Assembly: GCA_902790625.1 (NCBI GenBank) | Contig: CADASP010000020.1 | Location: 1-64,000 of the forward strand | Source of the DNA: an uncultured Prevotellaceae bacterium | Lineage (GTDB): Bacteria > Bacteroidota > Bacteroidia > Bacteroidales > Bacteroidaceae | Reading direction: 5' to 3' | DNA length: 64,000 bases | Shown here: positions 40,424 to 49,190 of the stretch, piece after piece | Numbering within the stretch: the stretch's first letter is position 1 | How the letters are laid out: each line of letters opens with the position of its first letter | Made by a program: the position numbers and the translations under genes | The notes under the pieces: model-generated | Databases searched by the model: none | Seen by the model: the letters and a program-made list of their open reading frames with translations, nothing else | Told to the model about the DNA's origin: nothing

Positions 40424-42388
40424 TCAGCTTCGCTTCTCTTTCACGATGCCGTGGCGGTAGGCGCGCAGCAGCCCTTTCAGGTCGCTGATTTGTGTGCGCA
40501 GCTCGGCACCCTTGTCGGTGTCGGCCACCAGCATGCGGTGGGCCGACATCTCCACCAGCTGTGTGGTGCTCTTGATGTCGGTGCCGCGCAGAATGGCATC
40601 CTGCGTGCTGGTGAACGGCTCGTGCTGCACCAGCTGGAACCCGCGCGAGTGGTAGATGAGGGTATAGCCGGCGATGCCCGTCTCGGTGTGGTAGGCCTCC
40701 GAGAAGCCCCCGTCGATGACCATCAACCGTCCGCCCGCCTTGATGGGGTTCTCGCCCGAGGCGGCATGCACGGGCACGTGGCCGTTGATGATGTGGCGCG
40801 TGGGCACCGGCGGCATGCCGAAGGCGTCCATGATGCGGTCGCACACCTCGGCCGAGTCGCGCAGCTGGAAGTAGTGGCCCTTCTCCTCGTGATAGGTCGC
40901 CTTGTCTTCGAGGAAGTAACGTTCGAAGGTGGCCATCTTCGATTTGTCGAAGAGGGGCGAGTCCTTACCGCACCACAGGTAGAGGAAGTAGTCCTTGGCA
41001 TACTGGCGGATGTCGGGTGGGGTGTCGGTCTGGAAAGCCACGCGAATCAGGTGGTCAATCTTCTCCAGCAGCTCCTTCCCGGCGTAAGGCTCTCCCATGA
41101 TGGGCACGGCCTTCAGCGTGCCGTCGGCGTTCAGCGGTATGCTGGCGTGGAAGAGCAGGTTCTGGTTGTAGATGCCATACATCGAGCCGTGGCCCAGCAG
41201 CGAGCGCAGGTGCTTGCGCAGCTTCTCGCTGACGCGGAACGAGTGGTGCAGCTTCTGTATCAGCTCGCGCTCTTCCTCGGTCAGCACCGAGGGTGCCGAA
41301 GGCAGCACCGTGGGGAAGCAGCACGACTTCATGGCATAGGCGCGTCCACCGATGGTGCACACGCCGTGCTCGTAGTCGACGGCATCCAGCAGACAGCGGT
41401 CGTCCATCTGCCACTCTGGGTGGCGGCGTATCACCTCGGCCTCCACCTTGAACTGCAGCACGCTGATGGCCTTGTGCATCTTGGCTGTCAGCTGCACGGT
41501 CTTCTCGTCCATCACGGCATCCTTCAGCAGTCTGGGCTGAAACTCCAGGCAGGGGTCGTCGGCGTAGGTCTCCAGGGCGAAGGTGGCCAGTGGCAGCAGG
41601 TTGATGCCGTAGCCCTCTTCCAGCGTGGCCATGTTGGCATAGCGCAGGCTCAGGCGCAGCACGTTGCAGATGCAAGCGTCGTTGCCAGCGGCGGCACCCA
41701 TCCACAGGATGTCGTGGTTGCCCCACTGTATGTCCCACGAGTGGTAGTGGCGCAGCACGTCCATGATGATGTGGGCGCCAGGACCGCGGTCGTAGATGTC
41801 GCCCAGGATGTGGAGCTGGTCGATGGCCAGGCGGTGGATGACGTTGCAGATGGCCACGATGAAGGCGTCGGCGCGGCCCGTGGAGATGATGGTGCTCACG
41901 ATGACGTTCACGTAGGCCGCCTTGTTCTGGTCGTGGGTGTGCTCGTGCAGCAGTTCCTCGATGATGTAGCTGAACTCGGGGGGCAGCGCCTTGCGCACCT
42001 TCGAGCGGGTGTATTTCGACGACACCTCGCGGCACACCTTCACCAGCTGGTGGATGGTGATGTGATACCAGTCGGCCATGTCCTCCTCTTGCGCCTTTAT
42101 CAGCTCCAGCTTCTGTTCGGGATAATAAATCAGGGTGCACAGCTCTTTCTTGTCGCTCTCGCGGATGGAGCTGCCGAAGAGTTCCTCCACCTTGCGCTTG
42201 ATGTTGCCCGACGCATTCTTCAGCACGTGGATGAATGCCTCGTGCTCGCCGTGCAGGTCGGCCAGGAAGTGCTCTGTGCCCTTGGGCAGGTTCAGGATAG
42301 CCTCCAGGTTAATCACCTCGCGAGCGGCGTCGGCCACGGTGGGAAAACTGCGGCTCAGCAGGTTCAGATATTTCTCGTCGGAGTTCAT
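40424..42388 (-). CDS. fbp: Fructose-1,6-bisphosphatase class III
   Basis: A 654-residue gluconeogenic phosphatase of the class III (metallophosphoesterase) type used by Bacteroidetes and Firmicutes. Motifs are FLADLHGEHEAF, ILGDIYDRGPGAH, QWGNHDILWMGA and, near the end, INGHVPVHA. Length agrees with the family. It heads a probable two-gene unit with the sugar kinase/nucleotidyltransferase fusion, tying hexose phosphate supply to nucleotide sugars. Confidence 0.96.
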   Translation of the reverse strand: MNSDEKYLNLLSRSFPTVADAAREVINLEAILNLPKGTEHFLADLHGEHEAFIHVLKNASGNIKRKVEELFGSSIRESDKKELCTLIYYPEQKLELIKAQEEDMADWYHITIHQLVKVCREVSSKYTRSKVRKALPPEFSYIIEELLHEHTHDQNKAAYVNVIVSTIISTGRADAFIVAICNVIHRLAIDQLHILGDIYDRGPGAHIIMDVLRHYHSWDIQWGNHDILWMGAAAGNDACICNVLRLSLRYANMATLEEGYGINLLPLATFALETYADDPCLEFQPRLLKDAVMDEKTVQLTAKMHKAISVLQFKVEAEVIRRHPEWQMDDRCLLDAVDYEHGVCTIGGRAYAMKSCCFPTVLPSAPSVLTEEERELIQKLHHSFRVSEKLRKHLRSLLGHGSMYGIYNQNLLFHASIPLNADGTLKAVPIMGEPYAGKELLEKIDHLIRVAFQTDTPPDIRQYAKDYFLYLWCGKDSPLFDKSKMATFERYFLEDKATYHEEKGHYFQLRDSAEVCDRIMDAFGMPPVPTRHIINGHVPVHAASGENPIKAGGRLMVIDGGFSEAYHTETGIAGYTLIYHSRGFQLVQHEPFTSTQDAILRGTDIKSTTQLVEMSAHRMLVADTDKGAELRTQISDLKGLLRAYRHGIVKEKRS

Positions 42389-42738
42389 AATTGCAATTAG
42401 AATATCGAAAAGTTTGCTGCAAAGTTACGAAAAGTCGAGAGCAAAACAAAGGAACTTGTTCCTTTTTTTGTCGCGACGGAGTAAATTCGCCGTCGGAGAG
42501 GGCAAAGTCACGAAAAAACGGGGGCAAAACAAAGGAACTCCTTCCTTTTTTTTGCCTTCACAGAGCAGTTTCCTTGAGCAAAGCGAGAAAAAACGCCGTC
42601 GCAGACGGCAAAGTCCTTGCAAAAGCAAGCGGTGCAAGCATCGAGCTACGAAAGAAAGCGGGGGGCGTACATCCTCTTTGCACGTTTGTATCGGGAATCA
42701 CCCCTCCCCCTTGCTTTTTTATAAAGCAGGGTAAGAGT
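42389..42738. other. Intergenic region with fbp promoter
   Basis: Minus-strand TAACTTTGC at 42419-42427 is the likely fbp promoter -7 element. Related low-complexity phrases (GGGCAAAGTCACGAAAAAA, CAAAACAAAGGAACT twice, GAGCAAAGCGAG) follow, reminiscent of degraded promoter cassettes. No gene is seen. Confidence 0.6.
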
Positions 42739-43155
42739 TTACGTTCTTTTCACCCAGTTCACGCATTTCACGCCTGGCATCAGGCTGAAGTCTTTCACGT
42801 TGTCAGTAACGACTGTCAAACCGTAATGAAGGGCAGTGGCTCCAATCAGCATGTCGAACTGTCCGACCTTTTGGTCCATGTCTTTCTTGATTCTCTTCAA
42901 GGCACATCGAATCTGACCGTATTCCTCGAATACATCACTAATAGGGTAAACAGTAATGTATTGTCTCAACCATTGAGGCTCTTTGATATGCCTTTCATAA
43001 TCACTACTATTTATTGCTCCGTACGTCAATTCTGCAAGCGTTATTTCGGACGCAAATATTTGGTCAGGGTCCATTTCGTCCACCTTTTCCTTCACGCTAC
43101 TGCGTTCGTGAAAGAACTCTATCCATGTACAAGTATCAAGAATGTACTTCTCCAT
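42739..43155 (-). CDS. vapC: VapC-like PIN-domain toxin
   Basis: A 138-residue PIN-domain ribonuclease. Acidic active-site residues are in place: Asp7 in YILDTCTW, Glu42 in LAELTYG, Asp101 in QFDMLIGATAL and Asp118 in VTDN. VapC toxins cut RNA, often initiator tRNA or rRNA. Its ATG overlaps the stop of the preceding small gene (TGATG), the usual antitoxin-toxin coupling. Confidence 0.92.
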   Translation of the reverse strand: MEKYILDTCTWIEFFHERSSVKEKVDEMDPDQIFASEITLAELTYGAINSSDYERHIKEPQWLRQYITVYPISDVFEEYGQIRCALKRIKKDMDQKVGQFDMLIGATALHYGLTVVTDNVKDFSLMPGVKCVNWVKRT

Positions 43156-43448
43156 CAGTCGTCGAGATCGATTTCACGCATGAATTCATTCTTTCGTCCG
43201 TCCTTGATAGCGGCTTCCATGCGGGCTGCATCCTCTGGGTCATCCTTCCAACAACCAGCAAGCGACATCAGCCCACGTTTGCGTTCTTCTTTAGACAGCC
43301 TAGGTTCTTTGACCTCCTCTTGGCTTTCTGCCAGAGACTCAGTCAAGAACATGATAACGATTTTCTTTTCTTCGCGACTCATTCCCTGTAGCAAACTCGT
43401 ATACGGTGCCATAGGGGTTTCCTGAATTTTACTTGCAACAGCAGTCAT
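43155..43448 (-). CDS. Putative antitoxin of the VapC-like toxin
   Basis: The start at 43448 (MTAVASKIQETPMAPY) is placed just below the promoter at 43474-43504; the longer frame begins upstream of it. The 97-residue product is short and highly charged (SREEKKIVIMFLTESLAES, LSKEERKRGLMSLAG) with an acidic end. It lacks an obvious AbrB, RHH or Phd motif. I assign it as antitoxin from size, charge and overlap with vapC; the N-terminal helix could dimerise and bind DNA. Confidence 0.75.
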   Translation of the reverse strand: MTAVASKIQETPMAPYTSLLQGMSREEKKIVIMFLTESLAESQEEVKEPRLSKEERKRGLMSLAGCWKDDPEDAARMEAAIKDGRKNEFMREIDLDD

Positions 43449-43473
43449 ACTCCAAGCGTTTTGATTGTTTGTT

Positions 43474-43504
43474 GCAAAGGTAAGCATATTTTCCGAATAA
43501 ACAA
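43474..43504 (-). promoter_or_regulatory. Promoter of the toxin-antitoxin pair
   Basis: Minus-strand TTTG (43501-43504), 18 nt, TACCTTTGC (43474-43482). The antitoxin start is 26 bp downstream. Confidence 0.75.
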
Positions 43505-43592
43505 ATAAAATACAAGATAAAATGAGCAAATTTTGCTTGCACAACTTGCACTTGTTGGGATGCTGGTCGTCAGCAGAAGTCTTAGCGCTGGC

Positions 43593-44351
43593 TCATTTCC
43601 CCAGGAATCGGGTGTCCAAGTAGGCTTGGAAGGCTTCTTTGTACATCTCGCCGATGGGCAGCGAGGTTTGCGCGTCCATGATGACACGGTTCTTGTTCAC
43701 CTCCTGAATCATGCTGAGGTTAATGATGTAGGAGCGGTGGATGCGCATGAAGCGGGGCGCGGGCTGCGAGGGCGTGGCGGCATCGGCAGCCTGGAGCCGC
43801 TCTTCCATCTTCTTCATCGACAGCAGGGTGATGATGGGCTTGGCCTCGCCCTCTATCCACACTTTCAGATACTCGCTCATGGCCTCTACGTAGCGGATGT
43901 GCGAGATGTGCACCTTCACGATGCGGTAGTCGGTTTTCAGGAAGAGCGTGTCGTCGGCTGGCGCGGCTGGTGCTGCGCTGATGGCGGCCGGTACGCTCTC
44001 CAGCCTTTCCTTCAAGCGGTTGGCCGCCCTCTGGAAGTCTTGCAGTCCGAAGGGCTTCAGCAGGTAGTCGACGGCATTGACGCGAAAGCCCTCTACGGCA
44101 TACTCCGAGTAGGCAGTGGTGAAGATGACGAGGGGAGGGGCGGCGAGCGACTTCACGAAATCCATGCCGTTGAGGTCGGGCATGTTGATGTCGCAGAAGA
44201 TGGCGTCTACGGCATCGTGCTCCAAGAAGTCGCGGGCCTGCATGGCACTTTGGCACTGTGCGGCCAGCTGCAGGAAAGGCACTTTGCTGATGTAGGCCAC
44301 CAGCTGCCTGAGAGCCAATGGCTCATCGTCGATGGCGAGGCAACGTATCAT
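43593..44351 (-). CDS. LytTR-family response regulator
   Basis: A 252-residue response regulator. The receiver domain has phosphoacceptor Asp54 in AIFCDINMPDLNG and Lys99 in YLLKPF. The C-terminal LytTR DNA-binding domain runs from LFLKTDYRIVKVHISHIRYVEA through FMRIHRSYIINL. The start at 44351 overlaps the kinase stop by 4 bp. It ends a four-gene unit that begins with a secreted protein and a beta-helix protein, so it probably regulates surface genes. Confidence 0.95.
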   Translation of the reverse strand: MIRCLAIDDEPLALRQLVAYISKVPFLQLAAQCQSAMQARDFLEHDAVDAIFCDINMPDLNGMDFVKSLAAPPLVIFTTAYSEYAVEGFRVNAVDYLLKPFGLQDFQRAANRLKERLESVPAAISAAPAAPADDTLFLKTDYRIVKVHISHIRYVEAMSEYLKVWIEGEAKPIITLLSMKKMEERLQAADAATPSQPAPRFMRIHRSYIINLSMIQEVNKNRVIMDAQTSLPIGEMYKEAFQAYLDTRFLGK

Positions 44352-45493
44352 GATAGCGGAATGTTTAGTTCGATGGAATAAGTGTCGGCATCGTTGCGGA
44401 TGTCGAGGGTGTAGCCGTTTCCGTAGAGCAGGTCGAGGCGCTTCCTCACGTTGGCAAGCCCCACGCCGCCCTTCTCGGTGTTGGGTTGGTCGGCTTTCGA
44501 GTTGCAGCAGCTGAAGCGCAGCATGTCGCCCTGCACGCTGACCTCCACTTGAATGAACGACGGGTGCTGATAGCTGATGCCGTGCTTGAAGGCGTTCTCG
44601 ATGAAGGTAATGAGCAGCAGCGGCGGTATCTGTCGGTTGGGCGGCTCTTGTGGCAGGTGGAGGGTGATGGTGACCTGGTCGGTGTAGCGCAGCTGCATGA
44701 GTGCTACGTAGTGGCTGATGAAGTCGCATTCGCGCGACAGGGGCACGCTCGGCTTGTTGCCCTCATAGAGCACGAAGCGCATCATCTTCGACAGCTCCAC
44801 GATGGTGTCCTTGGCCAACTCTGGGTCGATGTCGACGAGGGCGTGGATGTTGTTGAGCGTGTTCATGAAGAAGTGGGGGTTCACCTGGTAGCGCAGATAC
44901 TCCAGCTGCTGTTGCAGGTTCTCGTGCTCCAGCTCTGCCAGACGCTTGCGGTCGTGGCGGCTACGGAAGTAGTTCTTGATGCCCAGGTTGGCTCCAAGCA
45001 ACAGCAGCAGCGTGACGAATGCCACGATGTCGCGCTCGCCCACGAAGGGTGGTGGCGCGTCGACGCGATGGTCGTTGCGGGGCGCGTGCATGTCGGAGGG
45101 TAGGGGAGGGCGTTCCTCGCCGAATGCCATCGGCGGCTCGTCCATCGGCGGCTGATGGTGCCCCAGGCGCTCCATCGCTGGCTTAGGGCCATGGGGGCCA
45201 TGGTCGGGGCGGCTACATTGGTAGATGCCGAAGAGCACCAGCATGGCAGCCACTGCGGCGCAGTAGGCAGCGCGCTTGCGACGGTGCACCAACAGGGGTG
45301 CCAGCAGGAAATTGTGGATGAGGAACAGCAGCAGGTAGACGGCAAACTTGCGCCATACCAGCATCACCTCTGTCCAGTCGAAGGTGTGGCCGTCGTTGCC
45401 GCTGGTGCGGATATACATGGCCAGCAGTGGGGCTGCAAAGAGCAAGCCCCACGCTGCCAGATAGATGATGTTCTCTTGACGCGACTGTTTCAT
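44348..45493 (-). CDS. LytS-type sensor histidine kinase
   Basis: The start at 45493 (MKQSRQENIIYLAAWG) gives 381 residues and a 20-bp gap from the upstream gene. Four membrane helices lie at about 10-29, 47-69, 75-92 and 153-172, with a His/Pro/Met-rich loop at about 93-150 between the third and fourth (HGPHGPKPAMERLGHHQPPM) that could bind metal. The kinase core has phosphoacceptor His207 in QVNPHFFMNTLNN and an ATPase domain with ITFIENAFKHG and GVGLANVRKRL. It is the partner of the LytTR regulator. Confidence 0.94.
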   Translation of the reverse strand: MKQSRQENIIYLAAWGLLFAAPLLAMYIRTSGNDGHTFDWTEVMLVWRKFAVYLLLFLIHNFLLAPLLVHRRKRAAYCAAVAAMLVLFGIYQCSRPDHGPHGPKPAMERLGHHQPPMDEPPMAFGEERPPLPSDMHAPRNDHRVDAPPPFVGERDIVAFVTLLLLLGANLGIKNYFRSRHDRKRLAELEHENLQQQLEYLRYQVNPHFFMNTLNNIHALVDIDPELAKDTIVELSKMMRFVLYEGNKPSVPLSRECDFISHYVALMQLRYTDQVTITLHLPQEPPNRQIPPLLLITFIENAFKHGISYQHPSFIQVEVSVQGDMLRFSCCNSKADQPNTEKGGVGLANVRKRLDLLYGNGYTLDIRNDADTYSIELNIPLS

Positions 45494-45513
45494 TCGATGC
45501 GATACTTGTCGGC

Positions 45514-47373
45514 TCACCTGCCCGAATAGTTGGTGGCGGCCTTGCATGTGGCGGATGATGAGCCGATGGTCACGGTGTAGTTGGTGCCCTGCGTGAGGCC
45601 TGGACAGCTGAGCAGATAGCTGAAGCTGCCGCTGCCGCCAGGACGACCACCACCGCCGGGCCAGCCGCCGCCAGGGCCGCCCCCGTTGCGGGGTGAGTAA
45701 GCGTAGGGGATGGTGAACGAGGCCAGTTCCGTAGCGCCGTTCTTCACGCTCACCGCTGTGCCGGCCGTTGCGCTGCCCGTGGTGCTGAGCACGCACTGCG
45801 AGCCGGTGGTGGTGGTGACGCTGTTGTTGCCGCCGCCGATGGCGAGCACGGTGCCGCCGGTGATGTAGAGGTAGGAGCGCTCGGCGGCATCCAGTCCACA
45901 CTCGGGCTGTCCGGCTCCACAGGCGACGACCGTTCCGCCCGAGATGTACATGTTGCCATTGCTGTCGATGCCGTCGTTGCCATTGCTCACGCCCGTCACG
46001 TTGCCTCCCTTCAGATACATGTGGCCAGCCGAGTTGATGGCATCGTCGGCAGGGCTGTAGGCGTAGACGGTGCCGCCGTCGACGGTCAGCGTGCCCTTGG
46101 TCTCTATGGCCTCATGGCTGGTCGATGTGGCGTTGACGCTGCCTCCGCTGATGGTCATGTTGCCGTCACATTTGATGGCCTTGGCCGAAGCCGTTGCGCT
46201 GCTGCTGTAGCGGTATTGGCTGCCCGTGGCGGTGGCCTCGATGGTGCCGCCGCCGATGCTCAACGTGCCGTCGGCCTTGATGCACTTGCCGCCAGTGCCC
46301 GTCGATTTCAGTGTCAGCGTGCCGCCGTCGATGCTCATGTTGCCGTCGGCCTTCAGTGCTGCGCAGCCCTTGGCATCCCTGTCGTCGCTGTCGTAGGTGC
46401 CGTTGCCCGTGGTGGTGATGTCTATCTTGCCGTCGCCGATGCGCAGGTCGCCAGCGGCCTTCACGCCTTTCGAGGCAGCGGCGGTGGTGCTCACGGTGAG
46501 CGTGCCCCCCTCGATGTAGATGTTGCCCGAGTCCTCGTCCTCATGGTCGTCGGTCTCGCCCGTCGATGTCGTTCCTCCCAGGTCGCACTGTATGCCGTCG
46601 TCGCCCGTGCCGCTGATGCCGACGCTGCCGCTTTTCATCTCGAAATATTCCTCGCAGCTGATGCCGTCGCCGATGGCCTGTGTGATGTTCAGTGTCAGGT
46701 TCTTGATGGCGATGTACGATGCACTCTTGATGGCGTGTTTGCTTCGGCCCGCCACGTTCAGCGTGCCGTTGCCTTGCAGCTGCAGCTGTCCCTTGCTGTA
46801 GATGCATGCCTTCTGCTCGCCGCCCGTGGCATCGGTGAGCGTGTTGGTGGTGCCTTTCTTCGCGCTGATTTGTATGCGTTTGCTGTTGCCGATGCTGATG
46901 GCGGCCCCATTAGGGTTGGTCAGTGTCAGGCCGTCGAGGGCGATGGTGCACTTATAGGAACCTGTGAGCGAGAACTCGCCGTCGGTGGTGGTGCCCGTGA
47001 GCACATACGTTATCTCGTCGCCATCCACGGCGGCGGTGTTGCCCTGGTCGATGCTGACGTGGGCACCGCTCAGCGTGGGGGTGATGTGCTGTGCCACGTT
47101 ACCGGCCACGGTCATCGTGGCCGACGTGCCGTTGTACGCCACCGTCACCGTGTTGTCGTCCACTGCCGTGTCGTCCACTGTCATCGCGTCGATGTCGGCC
47201 AGGTCGAAGGTCTTGCCCATCACGGTCAGCTTTTGACCGTCGGTGTAGTTCATCTCGCCCGTTTGTGTTGCCGGAAACAGGTAGGTCACGTTGCCCACCT
47301 TGATGTTCAGCGTCTGCCCTGCGGCTGCCATTGTCAGCACGAGGGCTGTGAGTAGTGTCCATGTCTTTTTCAT
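45514..47373 (-). CDS. Cthe_2159-type (DUF4353) carbohydrate-binding beta-helix protein
   Basis: A 619-residue secreted protein: signal peptide ending AAAGQ, a small beta domain, then many short beta repeats such as GDGISCEEYFEMKSGSVGIS, GNMSIDGGTLTLKSTG and GGTVVACGAGQPE. This is the pattern of DUF4353/Cthe_2159, a calcium-binding beta-helix family whose founder binds polygalacturonate and cellulose. It ends in a Gly/Pro-rich loop and Ser-rich tail. It overlaps the preceding small secreted-protein gene by 4 bp and is followed by a two-component system. Confidence 0.9.
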   Translation of the reverse strand: MKKTWTLLTALVLTMAAAGQTLNIKVGNVTYLFPATQTGEMNYTDGQKLTVMGKTFDLADIDAMTVDDTAVDDNTVTVAYNGTSATMTVAGNVAQHITPTLSGAHVSIDQGNTAAVDGDEITYVLTGTTTDGEFSLTGSYKCTIALDGLTLTNPNGAAISIGNSKRIQISAKKGTTNTLTDATGGEQKACIYSKGQLQLQGNGTLNVAGRSKHAIKSASYIAIKNLTLNITQAIGDGISCEEYFEMKSGSVGISGTGDDGIQCDLGGTTSTGETDDHEDEDSGNIYIEGGTLTVSTTAAASKGVKAAGDLRIGDGKIDITTTGNGTYDSDDRDAKGCAALKADGNMSIDGGTLTLKSTGTGGKCIKADGTLSIGGGTIEATATGSQYRYSSSATASAKAIKCDGNMTISGGSVNATSTSHEAIETKGTLTVDGGTVYAYSPADDAINSAGHMYLKGGNVTGVSNGNDGIDSNGNMYISGGTVVACGAGQPECGLDAAERSYLYITGGTVLAIGGGNNSVTTTTGSQCVLSTTGSATAGTAVSVKNGATELASFTIPYAYSPRNGGGPGGGWPGGGGRPGGSGSFSYLLSCPGLTQGTNYTVTIGSSSATCKAATNYSGR

Positions 47374-47792
47374 TTCACCAAGAATTTTTTTGTTCCTTGC
47401 TTTGTCTTCACGATGTTCAGTCCCTTCTTCAGCGTGTTGGATGCTGAGCGATAGACGTTGAACGTTGAACGATGAATGTTGAATGTTGAGCGCTCGTCGC
47501 TCTGCGTTGAACGTTCTACGTCGTCGATGCCTGCTGTCTCATCGATATTCGTGAAGTACATCTTCGCGAGGCTCGTCAGATCGAACGTATGCTGTCCTGC
47601 CGTCAGCGTTGTTCCGCTGATGGCGAGTGTCAGCGCCTTTGTGGCTACCGAGACCTTTGCGCCGTCGGTGGTCTCAAAGGTCAGGTAGGGAAATCCGCTC
47701 CCCTCGCCCTCGCCGAGTGTCTGGGGATGGGGCATGGCCGGCAGCGCTTGCCATGCGGCCATAGCCATGAACAATAAAGCCGTTTTCTTCAT
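47370..47792 (-). CDS. Small secreted protein with C-terminal sorting-like tail
   Basis: A 140-residue exported protein (signal MKKTALLFMAMAAWQALPAM). The body (YLTFETTDGAKVSVATKALTLAISG, HTFDLTSLAKMYFTN) is shared in style with N-terminal parts of Prevotella beta-helix proteins. The end GLNIVKTKQGTKKFLVK resembles secreted-protein tails. Between them, residues about 92-115 (VERSTQSDERSTFNIHRSTFNVYRS in total) come from an AACGTTC word array. It leads the operon into the two-component system. Confidence 0.82.
   Translation of the reverse strand: MKKTALLFMAMAAWQALPAMPHPQTLGEGEGSGFPYLTFETTDGAKVSVATKALTLAISGTTLTAGQHTFDLTSLAKMYFTNIDETAGIDDVERSTQSDERSTFNIHRSTFNVYRSASNTLKKGLNIVKTKQGTKKFLVK
47456..47520. 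repeat. ACGTTGA word array inside the small secreted protein gene
   Basis: Five units at period 7 (ACGTTGA twice, ACGATGA, ATGTTGA twice), then a unique gap and GCGTTGAACGTTC. On the coding strand the orientation is AACGTTC, the one free of stop codons. Confidence 0.85.
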
Positions 47793-47820
47793 ATTTTAGC
47801 CTTGTTATCGTAATGGTGCT

Positions 47821-47829
47821 GCAAAATTA
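47821..47829 (-). promoter_or_regulatory. Promoter -7 element of the beta-helix/two-component operon
   Basis: Minus-strand TAATTTTGC, full TAnnTTTGC match, 29 bp before the start at 47792. Confidence 0.65.
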
Positions 47830-47989
47830 GCAAAAAAAGGGCAATCGGCAAAATTAATTCAACAAACGCCCACATTCGTTCAGCCAATCGCCCTGTGATG
47901 TGCGGCATCTACACGTAGCTCGCCCCATGGCGATGCTGGGAATCGGCATGGCGTTGAGATGGAAAAAGATGTTGATGACGAGCGAAATG

Positions 47990-48100
47990 GGGTGGATTCA
48001 GGAGAGGCAGCACACGACAAACAGGGAGCGGGAGCCACCGCAGAGGGAAAAGGGGCGTGCTTTTCAGGTTGGAAGTGGCCACTGCCAACCGAAATAAGTA
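47990..48100. repeat. Dispersed composite repeat, inverted relative to 22055-22212
   Basis: About 60 nt here (around 47995-48055, containing ACAAACAGGGAGCGGGAG) match the reverse complement of 22150-22212. The adjoining GGTTGGAAGTGGCCACTGCC is a drifted form of the palindrome. The rest of the 47793-48226 gap has no gene. Confidence 0.8.
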
Positions 48101-48162
48101 AGTGATGATGAATATAGAAAATCGTACTCCTACACTAAATCTCGCAGAACTCCCTATAAAAG

Positions 48163-48212
48163 GAGCGCCCCAAATTTCAAGAAGCCAGCACCTTTTGAAA
48201 TATGGGGCGCTC
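48163..48212 (-). terminator. Hairpin terminator after cysK
   Basis: GAGCGCCCCAAATTTCAA pairs with TTGAAATATGGGGCGCTC (17 of 18 pairs), 14-nt loop, 15 bp beyond the cysK stop. Confidence 0.7.
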
Positions 48213-48226
48213 AAGATGAAGAGGGC

Positions 48227-49174
48227 TTACAGGGGATAATCCTCGAAGGCGTAGAGCACGGTGCTCAAGTAGCGTTCGCCCGTGTCGGGCAGCAGCACCA
48301 CAATCTTCTTCCCCTTGTTCTCGGGGCGTTTCGCCACCTCGATGGCAGCAAAGAGTGCGGCACCCGCCGAGATGCCCACCAGCAGACCCTCTTGCTGGGC
48401 CACCTCGCGGCCAGTGCGGATGGCATCGTCGTTGTCCACGTCGAACACCTCGTCGATGACGTTGGCGTCGTAGGTCTTAGGCACGAAGCCAGCGCCGATG
48501 CCCTGAATCTTGTGCGGACCGCTCTGGCCGCCATTCAGCACGGGCGACGACTTGGGCTCCACGGCGATAATCTTCACGTCGGGGTTCTGCTCCTTCAGGT
48601 ATTTGCCTGTGCCCGAGATGGTGCCGCCGGTGCCCACGCCACCCACGAAGATGTCGACCTGTCCGTCGGTCTGGCTCCAAATTTCGGGGCCAGTGGTGGC
48701 ATAGTGCTTGGCGGGGTTGGCGGGATTCTCAAACTGCTGCAGGATGACGCTGCCGGGAATGGTGCTGCGCAGCTCCTCGGCGGCACGGATGGCGCCGGGC
48801 ATGCCATCCTTGCCCGGGGTGAGGCGCACCTCGGCACCGTAGGCCTTCACCAGGTTGCGGCGCTCCACGCTCATCGTCTCGGGCATGGTGAGGATGAGGT
48901 GGTAGCCCTTGACGGCCGACACCAGGGCCAGTCCCACGCCGGTGTTGCCGCTGGTGGGCTCGATGATGGTGGCACCGGGCTGCAGGATGCCCCGCTGCTC
49001 GGCATCCTCAATCATGGCCAGGGCGATGCGGTCTTTCACGCTGCCGCCGGGGTTGAAGAACTCCACTTTGGCAATCACGGGCGTCTGCAGCCCCTTTGCC
49101 TGTGAATACTTGTTGAGCTCGAGAAGAGGAGTGTTGCCGACGAGCTCTGTCAGCTGTTTTGCAATTTTGCTCAT
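48227..49174 (-). CDS. cysK: Cysteine synthase A
   Basis: A PLP enzyme making cysteine from O-acetylserine and sulfide. The 315-residue protein has Lys47 in NPGGSVKDR as the PLP lysine, the substrate loop TSGNTG at 74-79, and [17 protein letters not shown] as phosphate-binding loop. It starts 16 bp after the SDR gene. Together with metY and the divergent Lrp-type regulator it marks a sulfur-assimilation locus. Confidence 0.97.
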   Translation of the reverse strand: MSKIAKQLTELVGNTPLLELNKYSQAKGLQTPVIAKVEFFNPGGSVKDRIALAMIEDAEQRGILQPGATIIEPTSGNTGVGLALVSAVKGYHLILTMPETMSVERRNLVKAYGAEVRLTPGKDGMPGAIRAAEELRSTIPGSVILQQFENPANPAKHYATTGPEIWSQTDGQVDIFVGGVGTGGTISGTGKYLKEQNPDVKIIAVEPKSSPVLNGGQSGPHKIQGIGAGFVPKTYDANVIDEVFDVDNDDAIRTGREVAQQEGLLVGISAGAALFAAIEVAKRPENKGKKIVVLLPDTGERYLSTVLYAFEDYPL

Positions 49175-49190
49175 AACTATTGGTGTTTTT

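Noticed and set aside
40451..42400. 649-codon open frame antisense to fbp
   Set aside because: fbp has all class III motifs on the minus strand; the opposite frame has none.
47909..48214. 101-codon minus-strand frame downstream of cysK
   Set aside because: It covers the dispersed 60-nt repeat and the terminator hairpin, so is not a gene.
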